Program-made: the position numbers and the translations under genes
Notes under the pieces: generated by a model
The model's input: only the letters and a program-made list of their open reading frames with translations
What the model was told of the DNA's origin: nothing
Database searches by the model: none
Assembly: GCA_001600415.1 (NCBI GenBank)
Contig: BCJX01000011.1
Coordinates: 241,029-305,028, forward strand
Reading direction: 5' to 3'
Source: Pascua guehoae
Taxonomy: Eukaryota > Basidiomycota > Tremellomycetes > Trichosporonales > Trichosporonaceae
Length of the DNA: 64,000 nt
In this document: piece by piece, positions 1-9,948 of the stretch
How positions within the stretch are numbered: the first letter of the stretch is position 1
Layout: the number at the start of each line of letters is the position of its first letter

Positions 1-274
1 TTAGCGCCAACTGTCCAGGCAGTGTTGATTCTCGTCAACGCAATCGGATCCTTGCAGTCATTGAGATCGGCCAGCCAGGCCAGGCTGTAGGCCGTCCTGG
101 CTCCACGATACCCAGTATGATGGAGCGAGTACGACACATCGACCAAACGGTGTAAAAGCGGCTGTCCAGGCAGTGGCAATTCTCATCAGTGCAGTATAGC
201 ACTGACAGATGACCGGAATGCGCCAGGCAAACCACGCTACAGGCCACCGTGCCCGAGGCGCACACTGTAGGCCA
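1..274. repeat. Window edge, no gene; two diverged copies of a short repeat
   Basis: No coding sequence is convincing here. The block CTGTCCAGGCAGTG followed by an ATTCTC-TCA stretch occurs near position 9 and again near 162, and TGTAGGCC also recurs near 85 and 266. This suggests a degenerate duplication of about 150 bp downstream of the F-box-like gene. Confidence 0.4.
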
Positions 275-1531
275 TCAAGACGAAGGTGTGGTGTGCCGCG
301 CCTGATTCGTGTGGGAGGCATAGACGTGCTCGCCAACACGCTCAATGTACTGTCGGTGTGAGAGGAATGTGATCTTCTTCGCTGCCTCTTTCATTTCGTC
401 CCTGCCGATGATGTACTGGTCCCGTTCCCGTCCGAGGGCATTGAGAAAGCAGCGCCGGATGGCCTGCGCGGGGGACTCGGGGGGGCGAACCCTATATCCG
501 AAGCGGGGGACGTCGAGGCCGAGCCAGCGTGGATCGAGCTCGTGCAGTCCGACGAGCGTGAGGGAGGACTGGTTGCCGTGGCCCCAGAGGTGCATGCCGG
601 CGTCGCAGCTCAGCCAAGCGCAGATACCCATCGGGTGTATTGCCTTTTTGTAGTGTTTGAGCCGGTTGGACCTGGGCCTGACGCCGGGGGGTGTCTTTTC
701 GGTGAAGATGATGACCATGTCGCAGGTTTTAGGAATGGCGTGGGTGATAATGTTGGCGCGCGGGAGCCACTCCTTTGTGGGGTCAATCTCGACGTTGACA
801 ATGTACCGCCGTATCGCGACTCCGACATGCCAGTCGCGCAGGCGCGGCGTGAGCGCTGTCGCCACCCAGTTGCAGTGCGGAATAAACCCCGTCGACACAC
901 ATACGTCGTGCGCCTTGATCGGCGGGTTGCCCAGGTACGTCCTATTCGCGGCGTTGAGCAGGATGCGTACCATGGCAAGCTTTGGAAACTTGTAGTAGAA
1001 TGCGAGCTCGAGACGCTTCAGCCACTCGGTCCGTGCAAGTGATGGGTCCTCGTCGTCCCCCGTGCCGTACAATTCCACCACGCGCACACGCCGCAGTACC
1101 GCACGCACACTCTCGGGCACGCCCACGGCAGGATTAAAGCTCGAGGGGACAGGCGCCCGCGAGCACGCCAGATGTACCTGGTTGTTCCGCCCGATCGTCA
1201 CCGTGATGGACCGGTACAGCTCGGCGTCGGCTCGCGTCTTCATCGCCTTGCAGGTCAGACGCCACGCGCGGAGCGTTTCATGGTCGCAAGAGGCCATAAT
1301 CGCCTCGATGATGTGGGGATACGCCGTGTGGTCGACCCCAGAGGTCGGAATGGTTGAGGCACGAGTCGCATCCGGGTCCGTCGCGTCGGCGTCCGTCGCG
1401 ACGCGCTCGGGTTTCACGTCGGCATTGCCAGACTTGAGCGCGGCACCTCCCGTCGAGCGGCTGTCGATGTTGGGTGCAACCTCGGTGACGCGTCCCCGGA
1501 CGCGCCTGCGTTTTGTGGGTCGTCGGGTCAT
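275..1531 (-). CDS. F-box-like hypothetical protein
   Basis: Intronless ORF of 418 aa, ATG at 1531. The first 90 residues are low-complexity and basic with a Thr/Ala/Asp-rich stretch. From about residue 70 there is an F-box-like helix pair (PHIIEAIMASCDHETLRAWR, then a Cys-Lys-Ala-Met turn), followed by a long region with no motif I recognise. Such proteins with a degenerate N-terminal F-box and no named C-terminal repeat are numerous in Trichosporonales. If the F-box is functional it would bind Skp1 in an SCF ubiquitin ligase; that is inference. The absence of introns contrasts with most neighbours and is typical of expanded, fast-evolving families. The promoter region is shared divergently with the SH3 gene. 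Confidence 0.75.
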   Translation of the reverse strand: MTRRPTKRRRVRGRVTEVAPNIDSRSTGGAALKSGNADVKPERVATDADATDPDATRASTIPTSGVDHTAYPHIIEAIMASCDHETLRAWRLTCKAMKTRADAELYRSITVTIGRNNQVHLACSRAPVPSSFNPAVGVPESVRAVLRRVRVVELYGTGDDEDPSLARTEWLKRLELAFYYKFPKLAMVRILLNAANRTYLGNPPIKAHDVCVSTGFIPHCNWVATALTPRLRDWHVGVAIRRYIVNVEIDPTKEWLPRANIITHAIPKTCDMVIIFTEKTPPGVRPRSNRLKHYKKAIHPMGICAWLSCDAGMHLWGHGNQSSLTLVGLHELDPRWLGLDVPRFGYRVRPPESPAQAIRRCFLNALGRERDQYIIGRDEMKEAAKKITFLSHRQYIERVGEHVYASHTNQARHTTPSS

Positions 1532-2097
1532 AACTACTGTTGGTCAACAAAGGCACGAGTGGTAGGAAGAGATACTCTAGGACCGAGACCTAAGCCACAT
1601 ACGTCGTGGCTCTGGATGCTCACAATTCGATTACGTAAATCAATTGACCCCCTTTGTCCGGCGTTTGGCTCGACGTGCCTGTCTTCCCCCTTGCCTTCCC
1701 CTGGCGCGTCACACAAGCTAAATTAGGCTCAGACGCCGAACTGTGTCATTGAGGCACCATTTCCAGTGGCAGTGGCAGTGGCGGCCTGGATGCTGCGCCG
1801 ATTGAGCAGATAGCCGCTGCCCGTCGTCTTGGCAACCTATCCATCCGCTCCCGAATGTGACCGCGGGGCGCTGCACGACATGTCAGGTGACGCCGACGAC
1901 GTCTGGGGCCGATACGGCGGCCCGAGAGCTGCATCCAACAAAGGACGGCTTGTGGGTTGTATGGCTGACCATAAATACGACTCACAGTCGTTCGAGTGGC
2001 CCACATTCGCTGTTCGCCACCAACACCAACTGGATCCAACTTCACTCTCTACCGTGAACACCTAAAAAGCCCACACCGGCCCCACCTGGAACTGACC
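1532..2097. promoter_or_regulatory. Divergent intergenic region between F-box-like and SH3 genes
   Basis: 566 bp between two head-to-head starts. No gene is seen. An ATG at 1996 is in frame with the SH3 gene, but the 34 residues it would add do not resemble the family. Confidence 0.5.
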
Positions 2098-2874
2098 ATG
2101 GGCGTGCTCTTCGCCATCCCCATCCCGACCAAGGTCGTCGACGGCGTGACCGACGGCGCGACCAACCTGTACAAGTCGTACAAGAAGCCGCCGCCCGCAA
2201 AGTCGCTCGGCGCCGACGACCCCGCCGACGGCGCCGGTGGAAGTGACGAAAAAGCGCCGCTCCCGCCGCCTGCGCCGCCCGCGCGGCGGGGTAACAGCTA
2301 CGCGTACGGGTCCAACCCCCCCGTGCCGCGGCGGAGCAACACGGTCCCCGCGCCCCCGGCTTACAACTACACCCCTTCACCTGTACCCGCACCGGCGCGC
2401 ACGGCGGGAATGTCACAGGAGAAGGATGCATTCGGGACACAGCTGCTCGCACACACGCTCGACTCGATCGCGCTCCTCGAGACCATGGGCGTCATCACCC
2501 CGCAGGTCGCGCGCGCCGTCCGCGCCCAGCTCGAGCAGGGCCAGGGACAGGGATACGAGATGCCCGCCGCTGCGGAGAAAGAGGCCGTGAAGCGATACAC
2601 TGCCGCGCTCGACCATGCTTCGCGCCCCGCGCCCCCGCCCCCCACGCGGGCGTCGGGACCATCCACCCTACAGACCCCGGGGGAGATCCGCGCAACGGCC
2701 CTGTGGGACTATGGGACGGACGCGGACGACCTCGTCTTCGCCGCCGGCGACACGGTTATCATTGACGAAGACGTCAATGCCGACTGGTGCCGGGGGCGGA
2801 CTATTCCCAAGGGCTCGGGCGTGCCGCGGCCCAAGAGGGGGTTGTTCCCTAGCAACTATGTTGAGCGGCACTGA
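2098..2874 (+). CDS. SH3-domain protein, Lsb1/Pin3-like
   Basis: 258 aa from the ATG at 2098; the in-frame ATG at 1996 was rejected because the added residues look non-coding. The order is a short N-terminal segment, a Pro/Ala-rich linker, a helical segment about residues 115-150 (LLAHTLDSIALLETMGVI then TPQVARAV) resembling the N-terminal helix of yeast Lsb1/Pin3, a second Pro-rich stretch, and a C-terminal SH3 domain. The SH3 shows ATALWDYG (ALYDY motif) and GLFPSNYVE (closing strand). SH3 proteins of this group bind Pro-rich partners such as Las17/WASP in actin patch assembly. The assignment to Lsb1/Pin3 rests on domain order, so a different SH3 adaptor is possible. Confidence 0.85.
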   Translation: MGVLFAIPIPTKVVDGVTDGATNLYKSYKKPPPAKSLGADDPADGAGGSDEKAPLPPPAPPARRGNSYAYGSNPPVPRRSNTVPAPPAYNYTPSPVPAPARTAGMSQEKDAFGTQLLAHTLDSIALLETMGVITPQVARAVRAQLEQGQGQGYEMPAAAEKEAVKRYTAALDHASRPAPPPPTRASGPSTLQTPGEIRATALWDYGTDADDLVFAAGDTVIIDEDVNADWCRGRTIPKGSGVPRPKRGLFPSNYVERH

Positions 2875-3234
2875 GTGGGGGGTTTGGGGGCGTGCAGGCT
2901 GGTGGAGCGGCCGCCGTTGAGTCGTGGCTTGAGTAGGCGCTTGAGTAAGCGCTTGAAATTTGAGTCATGGCGTGGGTAGTGGTGAGGAGGCTAGGTGATG
3001 GTGGCCAGGGTCAGTGGTGGCGTGGCCGGGTGGGCTTGTGGTGGGCAGAGGGTAGATAAACGTCGTACGACTCTGCGTCGGGACACTTGAGTATGTGGCA
3101 CGTTTTTATGAATGCGATGCAAAAGTTGGTTTATGAGAAGTGTTGGTGCGTTGGGAACTATTCATGAATCAACGGCAGCCTTCCGGGGCTGGTGGGATAC
3201 ATATGCAGCTGCTCCTCTAGGAAGGATGTACACC
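2875..3234. other. Convergent intergenic region
   Basis: 360 bp between the ends of the SH3 gene (+) and the esterase (-). A short imperfect repeat around CTTGAGTA(A/G)GCGCTTGA lies at 2929-2960. No gene is seen. Confidence 0.5.
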
Positions 3235-4289
3235 CTAACTGCCTAAACTACTCTGCTTGCCAGCATCCCTCTTCTCCATCTCAATCAAGAGCTCTTTAAT
3301 CTTATCCTGCAACCGCTTGGCCACGGGGTCATCCTCGCGCCCGTAGCGCACAAAGTCCGGGAACCCCAAAGGCAGTTTGGCGGGCTCGAGTTGAGGGGCC
3401 GTCTGGGCGATGACTGCATCGAGGGCATCATTCACATACTGTGGAACATGTCAGTGACTCTGCCATACTCTTCTCACGTGGGGGGCCAGAACGCACCGAG
3501 TATCCCTTTGCGCTGTAATGGATGCCGTCCGTGAAGAGTTCTGACATATCAACTCCACCATCGATGGCCGTCTGGTGCAGCCCAAAGACGTCGATGACCG
3601 GCAGCCCAGCCTCTTTCCCGACCTCGACGCACGCCTTGGCGTATTTCAGCGTGTTGTCCGGTCGCCGCTGCGCGCGGAGGTCGTCGGGAAACCCAAAGGC
3701 TGCAGCATTGGCTTCGTCGGTGACATGATCGAGTGTTGAGGGGGTGATGAGGACAATGGCCGCGTCTGGCCACAGCGTGCGGACGCGGTCGATGATGGCC
3801 CTCAGGTTGGAGGAGTACTCTTCTAGGGAGGTCTGTTATGGCGCGATCAGTCATCCTACGGCTGTGCTGGGGAGAGACTCACAGTCATGCAAAAGTCAAT
3901 GACGCTTTCAGGCGTCAGTCTGCAGTCTACCTTCTTTGCGGATCACGCTCGAACCCGCCGCTGCCCACCTGTCATTCGTCCCGACCCCGATGGTGACGAG
4001 CTGGACATTGGCATCCGCCGCGACGCCAATATCCTCATTGAGCCGCTGCAGCAGCTGCCGCGAATTGTACCCGCCCATGCCGCGGTTCAGCACGTCCATC
4101 TTGCCCTGGTACTGAACGGAGCCATCAGAAACGATGCCATACCCGCTCGTCCTGGTTTCAACCAACCTTGTCGACGAGAGCCGCGCCGTAGCCGCCGACC
4201 TGGAACGACATCTGCGCGATGGAGTCGCCCGTGACGATAATCGTCCCGTACGACGACTTGGGATGCTTGGATGCGCTGTCTATTGTCAT
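3235..4289 (-). CDS. IAH1: SGNH/GDSL esterase, isoamyl-acetate-hydrolysing type
   Basis: Five exons: 4167-4289, 3969-4111, 3883-3919, 3497-3832 and 3235-3438. They join in frame to 280 aa. The four SGNH blocks are visible: GDSIAQ (nucleophile Ser) in exon 1, LNRGMGGYNSRQ in exon 2, IGVGTND ending exon 2, and TDGIHYSAKGY (catalytic Asp and His) near the end of exon 4. SLEEYSSNLRAIIDRVR is a family stretch. Introns are 55, 49, 50 and 58 nt. Exon 3 is only 37 nt, and removing it breaks the alignment between the Asn block and SLEEY. Family members hydrolyse acetate esters such as isoamyl acetate; the substrate here is inferred. Confidence 0.88.
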
Positions 4290-5291
4290 GGCGCTCGGTT
4301 AGGTTGAGGCAGAAAGGTGAGGCGAGAATTGTCAACAAGAGGGTTTCAGTAAGACTGTCCAGGACCAAGCCATGTCGGCATCTCGGTACCCATCTGCGCC
4401 GTCTATTCTCGGATAGATACACGTCTGTGCCCAGTCTTAGGGTAGACATGTAGCCTGCGGGCGGCGCGCGGGGTCCGTTTCGCGCGGGGCCCGTTTCTTA
4501 TATCCCGTTGCTCAAACGTACAAACGCATTGTTGGTGGGCTTGATGGTGTCGGGCCGAGCTCGGGTGAAACTCGGGCGGAATGTGGTGGAATTACCATTC
4601 CCCGACTGGAACCAACAGGCAGGTGACTGCCTGCCCGCCCTTGGCGCCATCTTATCTGGACCGCTCGATCTGGACAGGTCGGTACGTAATCTACCAGGTT
4701 CCAGGGAATCCATCCGATCTAGGCCTTTGGTCCTCCTGGTACTGTACCTTTGTAGCATGTGGTGAGATGGGGACATGACGATATTGCTATCGCAGACAAG
4801 AGGTAGCCGGCGGCCTAAAGAAAAAGTATGAATGCGTCATGGTCATCTTGGCGTGGGAACAAGACTGTTGATCGGGGGTGCCCACCGGTCGTACACGGTC
4901 ATTGATGACCCCACATGCAGGCCACACGCTGCTGCGCACGGTGATCGATTGCCGTGCCGAGGTGACAACTTTGTGTTGTGTTGCGTGGAGAGGACTGGAC
5001 GTAGCCGGCCGGTATCGGCCGGCATGCCAAGTAGATTACCCGCTCTCGTAACTTTGTTGAATTGAACGACCAACTTGATGTCATTGACCTCAATTGACTG
5101 CGGTCGTCCTCGTGGAGCATGAGCATAACCGCGGTGAAGGATCTGGTGTGCAGCGTGTATAAAAGGTGGTTGGTTGGGGCCAACTTGTCGGGCTTTCCCA
5201 CCACCCAGGACTGTTCAACAGCTCGAGACTCAAACGACAACCACTGCTACCTACCACTTTCACCCGCTCTAAACTAGACGCGTTCATCACC
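4290..5291. other. Divergent intergenic region
   Basis: About 1 kb between the esterase start (-) and the alpha/beta hydrolase start (+). No coding signal found. A TATA box for the right-hand gene is listed separately. Confidence 0.5.
5158..5165 (+). promoter_or_regulatory. TATA box (TATAAAAG)
   Basis: Perfect TATAAAAG about 127 bp upstream of the ATG at 5292 of the alpha/beta hydrolase gene. Strong TATA boxes are rare in this window, so this gene may be inducible. Confidence 0.6.
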
Positions 5292-6251
5292 ATGGCCAAC
5301 CCGCACGGATACGCGCTCGAAAAGGCAGCGCTCGAGTTTTGCGAGGCGACATCCAAGCCCCCGTTCCTGTACGAGCTGCCGCCCGAGGAGGGCCGCAAGG
5401 CGGTCGACGCTGTGCAGGACTCGCCCATCTTCAAGCCCGACGTGGACGAAAAGTGGATCGACGTCAAGGGGGGGCCGACGGGCACAGTGCCGACACGCAT
5501 CCTCAAGCCCAAGGGGTCGAAAGGGGTGCTGCCTGTTGTCTTCTACACGCACGGCGCCGGGTGGGTATTTGGCGACGCGCACACGCACGACCGGCTGGTG
5601 CGCGACCTGTGCGTGGGGACTGGGGCAGCGGTTGTGTTCCCCGAGTACATCCGCGCGCCCGACCAGCAGTACCCGGGGCAAAACGAGCAGGCGTACGCGG
5701 TGGCCAAGTGGGTCGCCGAGCACGGCAACGACGAGGGGCTCGACGGGAGCCGCATGGTGATCTCGGGCGACTCGGTCGGCGGCAACATGGCCATTGCGCT
5801 AAACCTCATGGCGCACGAGCGTGGAGAGTTTTCCTTCAAGGCCGCCGAGCTCTTTTATCCCGTCACAGACGCAAACTTTGACTCGGGCAGCTACAAAGAG
5901 TTTGCCACTGGCTATTTCCTCGCGCGCGACGGCATGAAGTGGTTCTGGGACCAGTACACCACGGACGAAAAGGAGCGCGCGCAGATTACGGCCTCGCCCC
6001 TCCGCGCCACAGAGGACCAGGTCAAGTTTTTCCCGCCCACGCTCGTCATTACCTGCGAGTGCGACGTGCTCCGCGACCAGGGCGAGGCGTTTGCCGCAAA
6101 GCTCCGCCGCGCAGGCGTAGAGGTCACCGCCGTCAGGTATGGTGGCATCATTCACGACTTTATGATGGTAAACTCGCTCCACGACACCAATGCCTGCAAG
6201 GCCGCCGTCGCCCAGGCCGTCGACCACATGAAGAAGGCCCTCAAGATCTGA
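5292..6251 (+). CDS. Alpha/beta hydrolase fold-3 (hormone-sensitive-lipase family) esterase
   Basis: Intronless, 319 aa from the ATG at 5292, which sits in a good CACC-ATGG context just 3' of a TATA box; an in-frame ATG at 5166 lies at the TATA box and is rejected. HSL-family motifs: oxyanion loop HGAGW (HGGGW is usual, so one Gly is Ala), nucleophile elbow GDSVGGN, acid in CECDVLRD, and catalytic His in GGIIHDF. The last two are spaced normally. There is no signal peptide, so the enzyme is probably cytosolic. The family covers esterases, lactonases and xenobiotic hydrolases; the substrate cannot be read from sequence. Confidence 0.88.
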   Translation: MANPHGYALEKAALEFCEATSKPPFLYELPPEEGRKAVDAVQDSPIFKPDVDEKWIDVKGGPTGTVPTRILKPKGSKGVLPVVFYTHGAGWVFGDAHTHDRLVRDLCVGTGAAVVFPEYIRAPDQQYPGQNEQAYAVAKWVAEHGNDEGLDGSRMVISGDSVGGNMAIALNLMAHERGEFSFKAAELFYPVTDANFDSGSYKEFATGYFLARDGMKWFWDQYTTDEKERAQITASPLRATEDQVKFFPPTLVITCECDVLRDQGEAFAAKLRRAGVEVTAVRYGGIIHDFMMVNSLHDTNACKAAVAQAVDHMKKALKI

Positions 6252-7059
6252 GGTTGAGAAATGTGGGTTATAGTAGGCGATGTAGGTAGGAAACAAAATG
6301 TATCGTGAATGCAGGCGTCCTGTGTGGGACCCAGCAAATGTGAAGGGTCACAGGCCTCAGGCTGATAGATCATGACGGAATTGAGCTCAGTCGACTGCTT
6401 CGAGCAATGTGACTCTGCGAGACCATAGCCCTAGCGAAGAGGAAACAGCCATTGCCTTCTGAGGCTATGGCCTCGTCAAATTCCAGCGCGAGTGCAGCCT
6501 GTGCGCATCAAGGACACGGTTTCCAGTCTAGCTCGAAGAAACGATTCGCAATGCTTCTGTTCACATTGCTGCACAGAGCTTAGTCCACGCTACCCCTCTC
6601 TGTTGACAGCGGAATGGAACCAGTGATGCTGGCAGAGGAGTGAAATTTGACAAGTGCCATGGGAGTGTCAGTTGAACAGGACAGGATGGATGGGCAACAT
6701 TGCATTTCCAGGCACTGGATGATGTCACATGTCCACAACTAACAGGTCATGCGACTAGCGACTCACCCGGCTTGAAACGATGGATTCACTTCCGACTGAT
6801 TCTCATTCCATCCGTTCTTCCGTTCTTGTTATCTCAACGCACACACCCTTGTCGCTCAGCGTACATCGGTCAGACACCCCTACTCGGTACTACAGCTTGG
6901 AACTCGACGGCCCACGCACCAAGTGGCCAGCCACTCTTGCACAGACCCAACTTACCACCAACCCGAGAGCTCCGAGTCCCGAACCTCTCGTCCCCTGTCC
7001 ACCCTCTTGGAACCACATAACACAAGGCGTGACGCCTAGTCCCATCCATCATCTACAAC
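6252..7059. other. Intergenic region
   Basis: About 800 bp between two plus-strand genes. A CT-rich stretch precedes the zinc-finger gene. No gene seen. Confidence 0.5.
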
Positions 7060-9313
7060 ATGGCGACCCCCGATCCCCCGCGCATCTACACGGACGCATG
7101 CGATACGGCGCGTGTCGACCTCATGATCCGCGCTGCGAAGCGGTACGACTGGGCGACGGGCACGCAGCGGGGGTTTCTGGACACGTTTGAGCGCGAGGTG
7201 TGTGTCAGGTCGCAGTGGATCCATGTGCAGGGTGGGAGATGGGCTAGTTGGCGAGTCATCCTTGATGAGAGAGTACTATGGCGGAGGATGTGGGATCGCA
7301 CCCGCTGCATCAAACGGCCATCTCATGACAGTTCTGCCCTGCCTCCAGCTGATACCCGCAGCATCCACCCGCACACGACCAAATACGCGCCCTCGCCCTG
7401 TTTACAAAGTACCGCGACCAGCTCATTGTCGAGTACCCCAAGCTCCGGGGCGCGCGCTACAATGGTGTCCGGTTCGCGCCCAATTGGAAGAAGAAGGCGC
7501 GGCGGAAGAGCACACCGGCCCGCGCCGCAGCGCAGCGGGGTGGGCGGTCGGCGGATGGGGCGTCGGGGACGGGTCTGGCGCCGTACCTCCTCTCGCCGGA
7601 CGATTCGGATTCGGACACGTCAGAGTCTGGCGTCGAGCCTGGGTCGAGTGGGGAGTGGGCCGTCGCGCGCGCTGGGAACGGGCGGGCGTTGCCTTTGGGG
7701 TCGGGGTCGGGGTCGGGATCTGGGTCGGGGTTGGCATCTGGGTCGGGGTCGGGGTCGGGGAGTGGTGCCGCCTTGCGACAAGGCAACACACCCGCCAACG
7801 CGACACCGGGACCTTCCCGGCGCACGCAGCCGCGTCCGGTCATGCCCATCCGGCGCTCGGCGCGCGGCGCAGGCGATGGCGTCGACTACGCGCTCGTCGC
7901 GCGCCCGTTCCAGAACGGGTACGAGGAGTATCTGCGGAAACAGGAGGCAGAGCGCGCAAGGGGCGTAGGGTGGGCCGGGCACCGGGGTGCAGTGGCCCCG
8001 CGTGGGCGACAACAACACCTCGACCCCCATCGGCAGCGGTATGTGGCTGTTCCGGCACATGGCACTGTGGGTCAGAAGCGGGGACCCAGACCGCTGGACA
8101 AGGGCAAGGGCAAGCAGCGGCGCGTGGAGCGGGACGCGAGCGTGATCAGCCTCGAGTCGGAGGAGGGCGCCAACGTCCCCGTCAAGCGCAAGTGGGGGCG
8201 GTACGTGTGTCCCATCCGGGGCTGTGGGAGGCGGCTCAAGAGCGCCTTGGGGCTCGAGTACCACGTCACCCGGAGCATGTTCCACCACCCGCGCGAGAAT
8301 ATTGGGAAACGCTACGCCTGCCCGATCAACGGGTGTGGCGACGTCTACCCCTCTGCGAGCGCGCCCAAGCTCCACCTCACGAGCGACGCGCACGACACAT
8401 GGCTCACATGCCCGATTCCAAACTGCTGCAGAGTCTACCAGCGCGCGGCGGGGCTCAACCACCACCTCGCGCACGGCACGCACGGGAGCGGCTCGGACGC
8501 CGAGGCCGACTCCGAGCGCGAGCTGATTTCCGACTCTTCCTCGGACGCGAGCTCGCCCCTCAGCCCCGTGCCCGAAGTCGACGAGCTACGGACGAAGAGA
8601 CGTACACGGCCCTCCCCCGGCCCGCGCGGCACGGGAGCCGCATCCCCGTCGTCCTCATCCCGCGCCGGCCTGTCCCCGTGGTCGACGCCACGCGCCTGCT
8701 GGACCGCGTTGCGGCGCTCCTCCACGCGCGCGTGTGCTCGGGTATCCAGGGGCAGACCGAACTCGAGCCCGAACACGCCACTGTCGAACCTCACCCACAA
8801 GGCGTCGCAGTTGAACCTCACGCACAAGTCCAAGCCCAAGCCCAAGTCCAAACCCAAACCCAAGCCCAATCCCAAGCCCAAGCCCAAGCCGTGATCGGAT
8901 CCCCAAGTATTTTCAGCATCAACGGCACGCCCGCCAGACAACCTCTAATGGGCATACCCCCAACACCCATCTCGCTCGAGCACGCCGGGCCCGTCTCCCC
9001 CTCCCCCGCGTCCGCCCTCTCCCGCGCCCTCGTCCCAGCAACACCCCGCCCGCTTCCACAGGTCCCACCCCGGCCAACCCCACGGGCGGCCCCACGGGCA
9101 GAACCCCGCCCCATCCCACTCGCGACACTCCGCCTCGTGCGTGCCATGGCCGAGCCAGCCGCCCCGCCGCCCACACACGTGGGCTCGGACGCGGCCCTGC
9201 TCGAAATCCTCGGCGCGGCACTCGCCCAGCGCGGGCGGAACGCGTGGGTGCTCGACGTGCTCGATGGGGGCGATGGGGAAGGGAGGGAGGCAAAGAAGGA
9301 GGCTGGGGTCTGA
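7060..9313 (+). CDS. C2H2 zinc-finger protein with apparent frameshift
   Basis: Exon 1 is 7060-7197; exon 2 starts at 7362 after a 164-nt intron ending in a CTGAT branch and CCCGCAG. Exon 2 encodes YRDQLIVEYPKLRGARYN, a Gly-Ser run near 7690-7770, and then a zinc-binding block at 8200-8480: CPIRGC with His pair, CPINGC with His pair, and CPIPNC with His pair. At about 8575-8605 the coding signal moves to another frame, which continues as DEETYTALPRPARHGSR, RIPVVLIPRRPVPVVD, a Gln/Ala run and ALLEILGAALAQRG, to a stop at 9313. If read without a shift, the protein ends at 8894 in a monotonous Lys-Pro tail. The fingers suggest DNA binding; the target is unknown. Confidence 0.7.
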
Positions 9314-9681
9314 TGGGTGGCGGTACGAGGAGATAGATGACAATGTGGGAGAGCAAGGGCACTCTGAGAGGAACAGAACAGACTGCGTCCCGAGTCCAAA
9401 TGAAGCGGAGCGAGTCTCAGATAGGTGTGAGATGCGGATAGAAGCACTCCGCGTCTATTGCTTTGTCTTAATGCTGAATGGTCATGTCATAGCAGCTGAG
9501 CCTCAAGGATCTCATGGGGAGCTGGGCTCGAAGACGTGCAGGGAACCGACAGAGAACGTGTCTCAATTGCAGTGACGGCGGCTCTGTTTGCAGTTATCGG
9601 AAACTCGCCACGCACCCCTTCACTCGTCTGCGCCAAGTGCCCACAGATCACATGCACACCTGTCTAGTGTTCGTGGCGAGT
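9314..9681. other. Convergent intergenic region
   Basis: 368 bp between the ends of the zinc-finger gene and the palmitoyltransferase gene. No gene seen. Confidence 0.5.
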
Positions 9682-9903
9682 CTACTCGTAGTGGCGGTCG
9701 TTCGGGTCATACACATTGTACCTCCCCGGGCGCTCCCACGGGCGCTGGACATAGCGCCGCTCGTCCTCGATCGTGCCCGACCAGCCCGGGGACGGCCGGA
9801 CCTCCCACCCCTCACTCCCGCGGCGCACACGCGTGGCGGTCGTGTATGCGGTTGCTGCCGCTCCATCATCGGCTCCTGCTCCGGTCCCATTTCCCTGTCC
9901 ACC

Positions 9904-9948
<45 letters not shown>

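Noticed and set aside
8577..8608. 32-nt intron (GTGCCC...GAAGAG) to explain the zinc-finger frame change
   Set aside because: Phase fits, but donor is weak and there is no CTRAC branch site, unlike the real ultrashort introns here; kept only as one option.
7187..9313. Single 708-aa plus-strand frame through the zinc-finger gene
   Set aside because: Its 5' half is out of frame with the C2H2 fingers; only the part after about 8590 looks coding, so it is used only as the 3' part of the zinc-finger gene.
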